From Actinomadura oligospora ATCC 43269 (lineage in GTDB: Bacteria; Actinomycetota; Actinomycetes; Streptosporangiales; Streptosporangiaceae): 64,000 nt of DNA. Every line of letters starts with the position of its first letter. Position 1 is the first letter of the stretch. The translations under genes were made by a program, and so were the position numbers. The notes below the pieces were generated by a model that was not told the DNA's origin, ran no database searches, and saw only the letters and a list, made by a program, of their open reading frames with translations. The stretch is from assembly GCF_000518265.1 (NCBI RefSeq), contig NZ_JADG01000012.1, forward strand, positions 248,001 to 312,000. Direction: 5' to 3'. Shown here in pieces: positions 32,888 through 40,120 of the stretch.

Positions 32888-33514
32888 ATGCACAGCCGGT
32901 CGGTACCTTCGTCCCCCACGGGGACCGGTCATGCCGTCCGTGAGCGAGCCGGACGGACAGCCCTCGCGGCCCTCCTGACCCTCACGTCCGCAGCCGCGTG
33001 CGGCGGATCCCACTCCAAGGGCGGCTTCGACCCGGACGGCAAGTTCGACAACGCGAGCAACGGCTCGCCGGGCCTCCCGCCGTCCCCCACCGGCCCCGGC
33101 CTGCCGAGCACCATGACGCCCAAGCAGGTGGACGAGGCCGTCATCCAGGCCTACCGCCGCTTCCAGCAGACCTACCAGCAGGTCTACACGAACAACGACC
33201 CGGCTCCCCTGACGCAGGTCGCCGCCGACCCCCTCCTCGCCAAGGTCACCAACGACGTCGAGGCCACGAAGGCCAAGGGCGAGATCTGGCGCTTCGTCAA
33301 CATCTCCAACCCCCGCGTCTACGCCCGCTCCAAAGACGGCGCGAAGATCTTCGTCATCGACTGCATGCGCACCCTCGCCGGCTACCGCTTCTCCACCAAA
33401 ACCGGCAAACGCCTGGGCGGACGAACCGGAAGCGCATACGTCTACCGGACGGGCCTCAAGTACGTCGACGGCGCCTGGAAGGTCTACGACAGCGTCCAGG
33501 ACAAACAATGCTGA
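32888..33514 (+). CDS. Lipoprotein with NTF2-like region, paralogue of 21342 gene
   Basis: 208 residues from ATG 32888. The N-terminal region RTALAALLTLTSAAACGGS carries a lipobox-like AAAC, so lipidation is likely. After a Gly/Pro-rich linker the folded part starts VDEAVIQAYRRFQQTYQQVYTNNDPAPL and ends YVDGAWKVYDSVQDKQC, mirroring the lipoprotein at 21342 (LRYRRFHQVVERALATGD ... GSWKVTALATPKDSRC). It begins a probable five-gene operon (32888-37092) and precedes the Gly-rich secreted gene by 49 bp. Role unknown; envelope-associated by inference. Confidence 0.8.
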   Translation: MHSRSVPSSPTGTGHAVRERAGRTALAALLTLTSAAACGGSHSKGGFDPDGKFDNASNGSPGLPPSPTGPGLPSTMTPKQVDEAVIQAYRRFQQTYQQVYTNNDPAPLTQVAADPLLAKVTNDVEATKAKGEIWRFVNISNPRVYARSKDGAKIFVIDCMRTLAGYRFSTKTGKRLGGRTGSAYVYRTGLKYVDGAWKVYDSVQDKQC

Positions 33515-33563
33515 CGCCGCACCGCGCCGCCCCCGCCGGGCGTTGGGCAGGGAAGGAACCCCC

Positions 33564-34340
33564 ATGCCAGGACCAGCCAGACCGGCCCTCCGCACAGCAG
33601 GCTTGTGCGCCGCCGCACTGACAGCCGCCCTCCTTGTGCCCGCCCAGGCACTGGCCGACCCCTGTAACACGGGAAGCGGCGGCGGCTTCGGCTGCAACAA
33701 CAACTCCCCCGGGGGCGGCGGTGGAGGCGGCGGCGGTGGCGGCACCGGCGGTGGTGGCGGAGGTGGCGGCGCCACAGGTGACATCCCGGTTGCTCCCGGA
33801 ACCAACGGAAACCTGGGCCCCGGCGCGAACAACGGAGGCGGGGGCGGCGCTCCGCCCCCGGCCCACATCAACACCACGACTCTCGCTCAGCAGGCGGCGG
33901 CCGGAGCGCAGCTCCCTGTGCCAGTCGTCCACACAGCACCATCAGGAAAGACCTATGTCGGTGTCAAGACCGCCTTCTGGGTGGACGGGTTCGTCACCGT
34001 TCAGACAGCCCCGGTGACGGTTCCAGGGCAGACCGTGCAGGCGACCGCGACTCCGACCCAGGTCACCTGGCAGCTCGGAGATCCCACCACCCCCCAGATG
34101 ATCTGCAACGACGCGGGCAGTAACAGCGGCACGACCTGCAGCCACACCTATCAGCGCTCCTCCACCGGCAACAGCGGCAGCGGTGCGTACCAAGTCACCG
34201 CGACGATCAGCTGGAACATCCACTGGACGTGTGTCGGAGCCGACTGCGACCAGCCCGGAGGGGACCTCCCGGCCATGACCATGACATCCGTACAAAATCC
34301 CCTGATCGTGGCCGAAATCCAGACCGGCAATCGCCAATGA
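33564..34340 (+). CDS. Gly-rich secreted protein, paralogue of 21881 gene
   Basis: 258 residues from ATG 33564, with GGAAGGA at 33551-33557. The signal peptide ends LVPAQALA. A Gly-rich low-complexity tract (residues about 45-75, encoded by GGC/GGT repeats) follows, with two Cys pairs (NTGSGGGFGC). The C-terminal domain has TYVGVKTAFWVDGFVTV, VTWQLGDPTTPQMIC, TCSHTYQRSSTG and WNIHWTCVG, the same framework as in the protein at 21881. It is exported, probably disulfide-bonded. Its stop overlaps the next lipoprotein start (ATGA at 34337-34340). Confidence 0.8.
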   Translation: MPGPARPALRTAGLCAAALTAALLVPAQALADPCNTGSGGGFGCNNNSPGGGGGGGGGGGTGGGGGGGGATGDIPVAPGTNGNLGPGANNGGGGGAPPPAHINTTTLAQQAAAGAQLPVPVVHTAPSGKTYVGVKTAFWVDGFVTVQTAPVTVPGQTVQATATPTQVTWQLGDPTTPQMICNDAGSNSGTTCSHTYQRSSTGNSGSGAYQVTATISWNIHWTCVGADCDQPGGDLPAMTMTSVQNPLIVAEIQTGNRQ

Positions 34341-35092
34341 CTGGAGCGAGGAGCTTCGGGCGCAGTGGCGCAGCGACCGCTGCTTGCCTGACGGTGGCCA
34401 TGGCGCTCGCGCTGACCGGATGCGGCGGCTCCCACAAGAAGAAGGCGGCTCCAAGTCCGTCCACTCCGACCACGACGCCCTCGAGCCCGCCTCCGACCTA
34501 TTCCGCAGACCAGGTCAAGGCCGCTCTTCTAGCTCCGGCCGACATCAAGAAGGGCATCCATCAGATCAAGGTGGTTCTGGACCCGCTCAAGTTCGACAAG
34601 GTGCCCATCTGCTCTCTGACTGGCTTCAAAATGCCGGGGTCGCCGCAGCTGACGACTCGCCAGTTCGTCAATGACACCCTCGGGGCCGAGCAGTTCCAGT
34701 ACGCCCAGCTGATCGCACGCTACGACGACACCGCCAGCGCGACCTCGGCATACTCCGCGCTGAACAGCGCTGCCAGCAAGTGCCCGAAGCGCCGTCACAT
34801 CCCGCCCAAGAAGGTGACCGAGAACTTCACCATCTTCTCCCACAACGACACGTGGAAAGTCGCTGACAGCACCATTCAGTCCTGGACTCACCTGCAGGGA
34901 ACCGAGCAGCAGGTGTATCCGCCGGATGCCACGAAGTTCAACGTGTACAACGTCTTCTATGACTACGCCTCACGCGGCAATGTCGTCATAGCGACCATGT
35001 ATGCACAACGTACCGCTCCGAAGGCTTCGGCCGCGCCCATCGCCCAACAAGCCTCCACCGTGATCCAGAAGCAACTCGGCAAGTTCGGATGA
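34337..35092 (+). CDS. Sensor-like lipoprotein adjacent to kinase
   Basis: 251 residues. Signal peptide ends ALALTGCGGS, with Cys near residue 29 as the lipid anchor; a Lys/Ser/Pro/Thr linker follows. The folded part resembles the extracellular sensor (PknH_C-like) family: PADIKKGIHQIKVVLDP, then AEQFQYAQLIARYDDTASATSAYSALNSAASKCP with Cys, and NVYNVFYDYASRGNVVIATMYAQRTAP, ending HQQASTVIQKQLGKFG-like. It overlaps the upstream secreted gene and the downstream kinase (ATGA at 35089-35092), so all are coupled. It is likely a surface partner or ligand sensor for the kinase. Confidence 0.78.
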   Translation: MTGARSFGRSGAATAACLTVAMALALTGCGGSHKKKAAPSPSTPTTTPSSPPPTYSADQVKAALLAPADIKKGIHQIKVVLDPLKFDKVPICSLTGFKMPGSPQLTTRQFVNDTLGAEQFQYAQLIARYDDTASATSAYSALNSAASKCPKRRHIPPKKVTENFTIFSHNDTWKVADSTIQSWTHLQGTEQQVYPPDATKFNVYNVFYDYASRGNVVIATMYAQRTAPKASAAPIAQQASTVIQKQLGKFG

Positions 35093-36870
35093 GCCGGGGC
35101 CCATGGCGGCTTCCTGGTTACACCGAGCTCAAGGAACTGGGTTCGGGGACGCAAGGACGCGTCGTCCTCGCTCGCCCGGACGGTGGCGGTCTGCCCGTGG
35201 CGATCAAGTACCTCGCGCCGGATCAGCGAGCCGACCCACGCTTACAGGCGATGTTCCGGCAGGAGGCGGCGCTCCTGCAACGGGTGGTGGACCCGCACGT
35301 CGCCAGGCTGCTCGGCTACGTCGAAGGGCCTGACGGGTCTGCGATCCTCATGGAGGCGGTGTCCGGCCGATCGCTGCGCGCGGTACTCGACGGCCACAAG
35401 GGTCCGCTCGCCCCAGAAGCCGCACTGCTCACGCTCAAAGGCTCGTTGCTCGGGCTCGCCGCCGCTCACGCGGTGGGTGTCATTCACCGGGACTACAAGC
35501 CCGGCAACGTCCTCGTCCAGGACGATGGCAGAAGCAAGCTCATCGATTTCGGAGTGGCCGTCCTAACGGGCCAAGCTGGAATCGCGGGGACACCCGCGTA
35601 CATGGCCCCCGAACAGTGGAGCGGTCAGCCTGCGTCTCCCGCCACCGATATCTATGCCGCCACATGCGTTTTCGTCGAATGCGCGTCCGGCCGCAAACCC
35701 TTCCAGGCTCAGACTCTGGACGACCTGCGAGCGCTTCATCTGCGCCAAGCACCCCGTTTGGACGGGATTCCCGAGCAGCTTCATCCGCTGGTCATGCACG
35801 GACTGGCGAAGGGCCCGGCACAACGCTTGTGGGACGCAAACACGTTCGTCGGTGAGCTTGAAGCGCAGGCGGTCAGCTCATACGGCCACGACTGGGAGCG
35901 CCGCGGCCTCATCGCCCTCGCCTCAGTCGCCGGGCTCATCACCGCAGCGATCCCCGCCGCGCTCCTGAGCGGAGCGTTCATCGCGTCCGGAGGCGCCTCA
36001 GCCGCTACCGCGACCGGCGCACTGTCGACCGGAGTGTCCGGTGCAGGAGTGTCAGCGGCCGGAAGCTCTGCACAAGCAGGTGCCGCTACGCAGGCTGCGG
36101 CGCAGCTCGGTGCCACCGGCACGAAGGGTGTGCTGTCGAAGGTCGGCGGCTCCAAGGGAGCGGTTGCGATCTGCGGAGCGGGGGCCGCGGCCACAGCGGC
36201 CGCCGTCCTCCTCTGGCCGTCCGGTCCGAAGGTGGGGGGACAGGCGAGCGGCACGTACGTCCTCTCGTTCACCAAGCCCGGCGTCCTGCTCGGCCAACCG
36301 AACATGCCCGCTTCCGAGACCCCGTTCATGCGGTTTCAGATCACCGTCAGTCCGGCGCGGGCTCGTCCCGGCACCCAGGTCAGCGTCGTCACCAGATTCA
36401 ACGCCAGGAGCCCGTTCGGCGTCGCCTATTCAGCCGGCGGGCAGCGGCGATGCTACGGCGAGAAGAACCACCCCGCCGGACTCATCAAGAACTACAACTT
36501 CGGGATCGGCCGGGACGACGGGATCAAAGTCGGCAAGAACGAGGGCACCACAGCGCTCTTCCCCATCCCGCCCAACCGGCCAGGGACGATCCCCACGACG
36601 ATCGGCCAGGTCATCAAGACCGTGCACCAGGTGAGCAACGACCACCAGCCCTATGTTCAGAGCGAGTGCGCCTACCTCAGCACGTTCGTGATGACGGACA
36701 CCTTCATCCTGCCGTCCTCGAAGACGGTGAAGCCGGGCAGGTACCTGCTGTCCCAGAGCAACAGCCCGCGCATCACCCGGACCTCACGCGACAAGGTGGA
36801 CATCCCTCCGTCCTCCGCCGGTGCGACGGCGACCGGAACCCTCCCCATCTTCACCGTGCTCCAGGAATGA
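35089..36870 (+). CDS. Membrane Ser/Thr protein kinase with extracytoplasmic-like domain
   Basis: 593 residues. The kinase domain covers about 10-255: G-loop GSGTQG, ATP-Lys K40, HRDYKPGN with catalytic D135, DFG at 153-155 and APEQ. It is the PKN/Hanks type, with intact catalytic residues. Two hydrophobic Ala/Gly-rich segments follow, at about 274-300 and 357-376, with an Ala/Gly/Ser-rich linker between them. The last ~215 residues are a separate Tyr/Lys/Pro-containing domain with Cys (RRCYGEK, QSECAYL). No PASTA repeats. With two helices the C-terminus could be cytoplasmic; if only one spans, it faces outside. Coupled to the lipoprotein before it. Confidence 0.9.
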   Translation: MSRGPWRLPGYTELKELGSGTQGRVVLARPDGGGLPVAIKYLAPDQRADPRLQAMFRQEAALLQRVVDPHVARLLGYVEGPDGSAILMEAVSGRSLRAVLDGHKGPLAPEAALLTLKGSLLGLAAAHAVGVIHRDYKPGNVLVQDDGRSKLIDFGVAVLTGQAGIAGTPAYMAPEQWSGQPASPATDIYAATCVFVECASGRKPFQAQTLDDLRALHLRQAPRLDGIPEQLHPLVMHGLAKGPAQRLWDANTFVGELEAQAVSSYGHDWERRGLIALASVAGLITAAIPAALLSGAFIASGGASAATATGALSTGVSGAGVSAAGSSAQAGAATQAAAQLGATGTKGVLSKVGGSKGAVAICGAGAAATAAAVLLWPSGPKVGGQASGTYVLSFTKPGVLLGQPNMPASETPFMRFQITVSPARARPGTQVSVVTRFNARSPFGVAYSAGGQRRCYGEKNHPAGLIKNYNFGIGRDDGIKVGKNEGTTALFPIPPNRPGTIPTTIGQVIKTVHQVSNDHQPYVQSECAYLSTFVMTDTFILPSSKTVKPGRYLLSQSNSPRITRTSRDKVDIPPSSAGATATGTLPIFTVLQE

Positions 36871-36921
36871 CAAGCCCTCGGATAACATCAGCCGACCCAA
36901 AACCAGGACAAAGGGCATGGA

Positions 36922-37092
36922 ATGCACGATTACGTGGTCGGCTGGGGCACGCTGAGCCTGATCAACGCAGGTCTCGCCCAGGCCAAGGGGCGTAGCGGCC
37001 TCATCTGGTGGATCCTGTCGTTGTTCCTGGGCCCGGTGGCAACATTTCTGATCGTCATCTTGAACCGCCCGCCAGCGAAAGACCCCCGCTGA
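36922..37092 (+). CDS. 56-residue membrane protein
   Basis: MHDYVVGWGTLSLINAGLAQ is followed by AKGRSGLIWWILSLFLGPVA and then TFLIVILNRPPAKDPR. One clear membrane helix (about 26-46) with a polar, positively charged tail. It lies 51 bp after the kinase stop on the same strand; AAAGGG upstream is a weak ribosome site. The KGRSGLIWWILSLFLGPVATFLI pattern is shared by small actinomycete membrane proteins of unknown role. It is probably the last gene of the kinase operon and could be a regulator or partner of the kinase; that is inference. Confidence 0.65.
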   Translation: MHDYVVGWGTLSLINAGLAQAKGRSGLIWWILSLFLGPVATFLIVILNRPPAKDPR

Positions 37093-37488
37093 GCAACCCG
37101 CCAGCCACCAACCAGCGATGTGGCGCCACCGCCTGAGTTGACGTCATCGGAACGGCTACCTGTTCCTCACTCACCAACCCCCACCAGCGTGATCCCACCA
37201 CCCGCCAGGGGCAACGCCCCCACCGCTCCAGCCGGACGTCCCGCCCGACCACTCCAACATGCGCCCCGCGCCGACGAGCCACGCACCTCGCGAAAGCTCC
37301 AGCCAAGCAAGGTCGGTACTAACGAGGCCAGAGGCCAGCAGGTGGACGGCTGACCCTTCGCGCAGCACAGGCATGCCCTCGTGGCCGCGCACAAGCACCT
37401 CAAAAATCTCTGTTCGCTCTTCTGTCACACACACGGCGTGAGCTCCGTCAGTGGGACGAAAGCACCGAGCGAACAAGGAGCACACGCC
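37093..37488. other. Intergenic region without a supported gene
   Basis: 396 bp between the small membrane protein and the DoxX gene. The first half is C-rich (runs of ACC, CCA and CCC). The second half contains the DoxX upstream region with AAGGAG at 37475-37480. Open frames here do not look like proteins. No clear hairpin or palindrome found. Confidence 0.5.
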
Positions 37489-37836
37489 ATGTCCACCGCC
37501 TACACCGTCGTCACCGTCCTGACCGCCGCCTGGATCGGATTCTCCGCCGTCTCCCTGCTCCGCCGGGCCGACTTCGTCACCCAGCCCCTCATCGAGTACG
37601 GCGTCCCCCGCGCCTACTGGACGGCCCTCGGCACCGCCAAGGCACTCGGTTCCCTCGGCCTCCTAGCCGGCCTCGCCGCCCCTGCCATCGGCATCGCCGC
37701 CGCCATCGGTCTGGCCCTCTACTTCCTGGGCGCCATCGCCACCGTCCTCCGCGCCCACTCCTACAAGACCCTCCCCTACCCCGTCCTCTACCTAGCCCCC
37801 GTAATCGCCACCCTCACCTTCGCCGCCACCGCCTGA
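37489..37836 (+). CDS. DoxX-like family membrane protein
   Basis: 115 residues from ATG 37489 with AAGGAG 8 nt upstream. Four hydrophobic helices match the DoxX-like pattern: VVTVLTAAWIGFSAVSLLRR, ALGTAKALGSLGLLAGLAAPAIG, IAAAIGLALYFLGAIATVLRA and LPYPVLYLAPVIATLTFAA. The conserved LIEYGVP...WTALGTAKALG region after helix 1 fits the family. Members are quinone-linked or thiol-redox membrane proteins in mycobacteria. It is a single gene here. Confidence 0.85.
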   Translation: MSTAYTVVTVLTAAWIGFSAVSLLRRADFVTQPLIEYGVPRAYWTALGTAKALGSLGLLAGLAAPAIGIAAAIGLALYFLGAIATVLRAHSYKTLPYPVLYLAPVIATLTFAATA

Positions 37837-38091
37837 CCACGCCCTGACTGCCCGCCCAGCGTTGTCGCCCGAACGGCAGCGCGACATCAGCGGCACCACC
37901 CAGTTCACCACTTCCGCATCATTGACTCTGCTCGGCTGAACGCAGAAGCGCGCTGCCACACAACACCGATGTAGACCACGGCGACGCACTCAAGACGCTG
38001 GTTAACGCGCCATCCGGGCATCATCTCGTGTCAAATGCTGCGAAAATTTCGCGGTTTACAACCTGTCAAAGCATATCGAGAGGGTGCAGAT

Positions 38092-38457
38092 TTATGGAAA
38101 CGTGAGTGGAGGTTCACCAGGCACCTGAAGTTCCCACGAATCATCCGCCCCAGGCGCAAGGAGGACATGCCATTTATTCGAGAACACCATCCGGTGATCG
38201 CCGTCGTCGAAGATCGCCCAGGACAACGGCCTCGCCCCGATCAGCCCTTCCACTTCCCGCTGTGACAGTTCGGCAAAGGACGTCACAGGGGCTCCGTATG
38301 CCGGACTAGCTTTTTTCAACGGCAGGGCCGTGGATTCAAATGAGACCCCACCAGTGAGTTTCATCACAAGCTTTGGATGGAGTGCAATGTGAGTCACCTG
38401 AAGATCTCTGAACTGCAAGATCTTTCGATCTTCCCATGTTTCATAGAACTCACTCAC
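38092..38457 (-). CDS. Candidate immunity protein next to toxin-like gene
   Basis: 121 residues from GTG 38457, starting 5 bp after the upstream toxin-like gene stops. No signal peptide; mixed alpha/beta content: WEDRKILQFRDLQVTHIALHPKLVMKLTGG, then SFAELSQREVEGLIGARPLSWAIFDDGDH and FSNKWHVLLAPGADDSWELQVPGEP. The length, the acidic surface (DDGDH, GADDS) and the position are typical of immunity proteins. It resembles the beta-rich DUF6188-like immunity pattern (...VTxxxLxxxLVMKL...) only loosely. GC content is lower than in the flanks, which suggests recent acquisition. Binding to the toxin-like domain is inferred from position only. Confidence 0.6.
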   Translation of the reverse strand: MSEFYETWEDRKILQFRDLQVTHIALHPKLVMKLTGGVSFESTALPLKKASPAYGAPVTSFAELSQREVEGLIGARPLSWAIFDDGDHRMVFSNKWHVLLAPGADDSWELQVPGEPPLTFP

Positions 38458-38462
38458 GGGGC

Positions 38463-39749
38463 CTAATCTCCACTCTCTTCTGGCGGCTCGGTCACTTCTT
38501 GCTTGGGAAGCCTGTCCACGAAGTTCCCGATACTATCTTCCCCCACCCCTCCATCGGGAGTCTCGGGATACACTTCTCCAGTTTCGGGATCTATCCACAT
38601 ATCAGGATTCTTGTTCTTCCCATACCCCCGCCATCCCTTTTTACCTTTAACGGCATGAATAGCGTCTGCAATCTCCTGAGGAGTTCGATTGTACTTCCTT
38701 GCCAATTCGTTGATGTCTTGCGTAAGCTCGTCGCGATTTGGCGGATTTGCCGAATGATCCACCCATTCGCGGAGGACGCTGTCGTCCAACTCTGCCTGAA
38801 GAATCCTGACACTCGGGGCGTTGGCGGCACCCGTCGAAACTATGGTGATTATCTGGTCCGAGAGCACTCCGGCAGTGATTCCACTGACCGAATTCAATAG
38901 TTGACCCGCAACTTTAGCCAACATTGCGCGTACGGCCGCTGCTTCAGCTACCAGAGCGACGGGGTTCGCGGTCGCATCGTTGATCTGCATCTTCGCATCG
39001 CGTACGCCAACTGCGTACTGCTGACATGCTTTGGACAAGGCAAGACAGAGTTGCGGAAGTCCTACGAAGATGGTCCCAGAATTACCATCATTGTTTACTT
39101 TCTTCCAAAAATAGCCGAAGGCATCGACATCAGGAGCATCGCTGTGATGGACGACCTTCAGAACTGTTACGTGCAGGTCCCCGCGGGTCCGCTGTAGATA
39201 ATCAGCCGCAGAGTTCCAGTACGATGCCACCCTGAGAAGGGCGACCTCATCAGCCGTAGGCATGTATTGCGCAATGCCGAAGAGGTCCGTCCCAAAAATC
39301 GAGTCAATTGGCGACTTCGGCGGGCTCTTGCTCGGGTCTCCAGCAGACGGGGGCGGACCGACGTTCAGAGGCCCAGCGACCTTCGGCCCTGTCAACAGCC
39401 CCATCGCCGGACTGGAGGGAACAAGCGAAAAACTATTACCCACCGTGGAGTGGCGATCCGCAGACAGATGGTTATTAGCCGTCTGTGTGAGGCCCTTGGC
39501 CATATCGCCGACCGTACGATGAAGTGCGCCAAATCCCTGCCAGGCGGCTTGGACCGCTCGATCATAAACTGGAACGAAGGCTGCCGCAGATCTGTCAGTG
39601 TCCGGGTTTCCCCCCATCCCCTTGGAAGTACCCAGACTGGAACCGAGCCTGCCCCAAAGGCTGCCGATTTCGGTCTGCGCCGAACCGGCATCCAGGGCCG
39701 AACTCTCCATGAGGGACGTATCAACCCAGACTCTCGTCAAGACATCCAC
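38463..39749 (-). CDS. WXG-domain protein with C-terminal toxin-like module (T7SS effector candidate)
   Basis: 428 residues from GTG 39749, overlapping the WXG100 stop by 13 bp. The N-terminal ~100 residues are helical with W70-Q-G72 (QAAWQGFGALHRTVGDM), and a Pro/Ser-rich linker (SAGDPSKSPPKSP) follows. A central region has helices and Ala/Val-rich stretches. The C-terminal ~90 residues read LARKYNRTPQEIADAIH, then NPDMWIDPETGEVYPE (about 381-396) and GEDSIGN (404-409). This arrangement, a variable C-terminal domain behind a conserved secretion head and an adjacent small gene, is that of polymorphic toxins secreted by type VII systems. The toxin activity (nuclease is my guess from the NPD/DP-TGEVYP pattern) is not established. 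Confidence 0.65.
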   Translation of the reverse strand: MDVLTRVWVDTSLMESSALDAGSAQTEIGSLWGRLGSSLGTSKGMGGNPDTDRSAAAFVPVYDRAVQAAWQGFGALHRTVGDMAKGLTQTANNHLSADRHSTVGNSFSLVPSSPAMGLLTGPKVAGPLNVGPPPSAGDPSKSPPKSPIDSIFGTDLFGIAQYMPTADEVALLRVASYWNSAADYLQRTRGDLHVTVLKVVHHSDAPDVDAFGYFWKKVNNDGNSGTIFVGLPQLCLALSKACQQYAVGVRDAKMQINDATANPVALVAEAAAVRAMLAKVAGQLLNSVSGITAGVLSDQIITIVSTGAANAPSVRILQAELDDSVLREWVDHSANPPNRDELTQDINELARKYNRTPQEIADAIHAVKGKKGWRGYGKNKNPDMWIDPETGEVYPETPDGGVGEDSIGNFVDRLPKQEVTEPPEESGD

Positions 39750-40027
39750 ATCCTGATGTTCGTTTCACTGGAGGTTCGGTAGTTTTTGTGGGCACGCAGA
39801 ATCGAAGCATGAAGCCGGTCCAGCCACGCATGCATGTCCCTGGCTTGTCGATTCCACTCATTGCGCGCTGATACGAACGCTTCTTGCGCATCACCTTCCC
39901 AGCAACTGAGCGTCTTCAGGAGATCCTGCTCTAGAGAGTCCAGTTCCTCCTCCAGAGCTTTGAGGACAGCTTTAAAATCCGTCTCCGCATCTGTGAACCT
40001 GCTGAATTCTGCGCGGATTTCAGTCAT
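39737..40027 (-). CDS. WXG100-family secretion protein
   Basis: Exactly 96 residues from ATG 40027, which has GAGGAA 4 nt upstream; a GTG at 40120 would add 31 residues of poor sequence. Two amphipathic helices are joined by the hairpin motif SCWEGDAQEA (W43-E-G45), the family signature. The C-terminus YRTSSE is close to, but not exactly, the YxxxD/E export signal (E is at +5). As an EsxA/EsxB-like partner it should dimerise with the head of the neighbouring effector candidate or another Esx protein. Its stop overlaps the effector start, so the pair is coupled. Confidence 0.85.
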   Translation of the reverse strand: MTEIRAEFSRFTDAETDFKAVLKALEEELDSLEQDLLKTLSCWEGDAQEAFVSARNEWNRQARDMHAWLDRLHASILRAHKNYRTSSETNIRMWMS

Positions 40028-40120
40028 GGATTCCTCGGATACCGGTGCCAAGTTGGCCTGAATTTCTTCACTGAAGCAGTGCACAGGCTTCAGTTCGAAA
40101 CGCCCCGAACCCGATCGCAC

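Noticed and set aside
33711-33790. Repetitive GGC/GGT tract as a CRISPR-like or satellite repeat
   Set aside because: It encodes the Gly-rich linker of the 33564 protein and has no unique spacers.
37093-37488. Small minus-strand frame near 37171-37485
   Set aside because: Low-complexity Trp/Gly composition and no ribosome site; looks like a complement of C-rich intergenic DNA.
38040-38052. GCGAAA-A-TTTCGC palindrome as an operator
   Set aside because: One-base spacer makes a hairpin impossible and no regulator gene is adjacent; kept out as chance or a short intergenic motif.
38035-38265. A + frame of 76 residues across the candidate immunity gene
   Set aside because: It is the antisense of the minus-strand gene and lacks its own ribosome site and protein-like composition.
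40028-40120. WXG100 start at GTG 40120
   Set aside because: ATG 40027 gives exactly 96 residues and has GAGGAA at correct spacing; the extra 31 residues are unlike the family.
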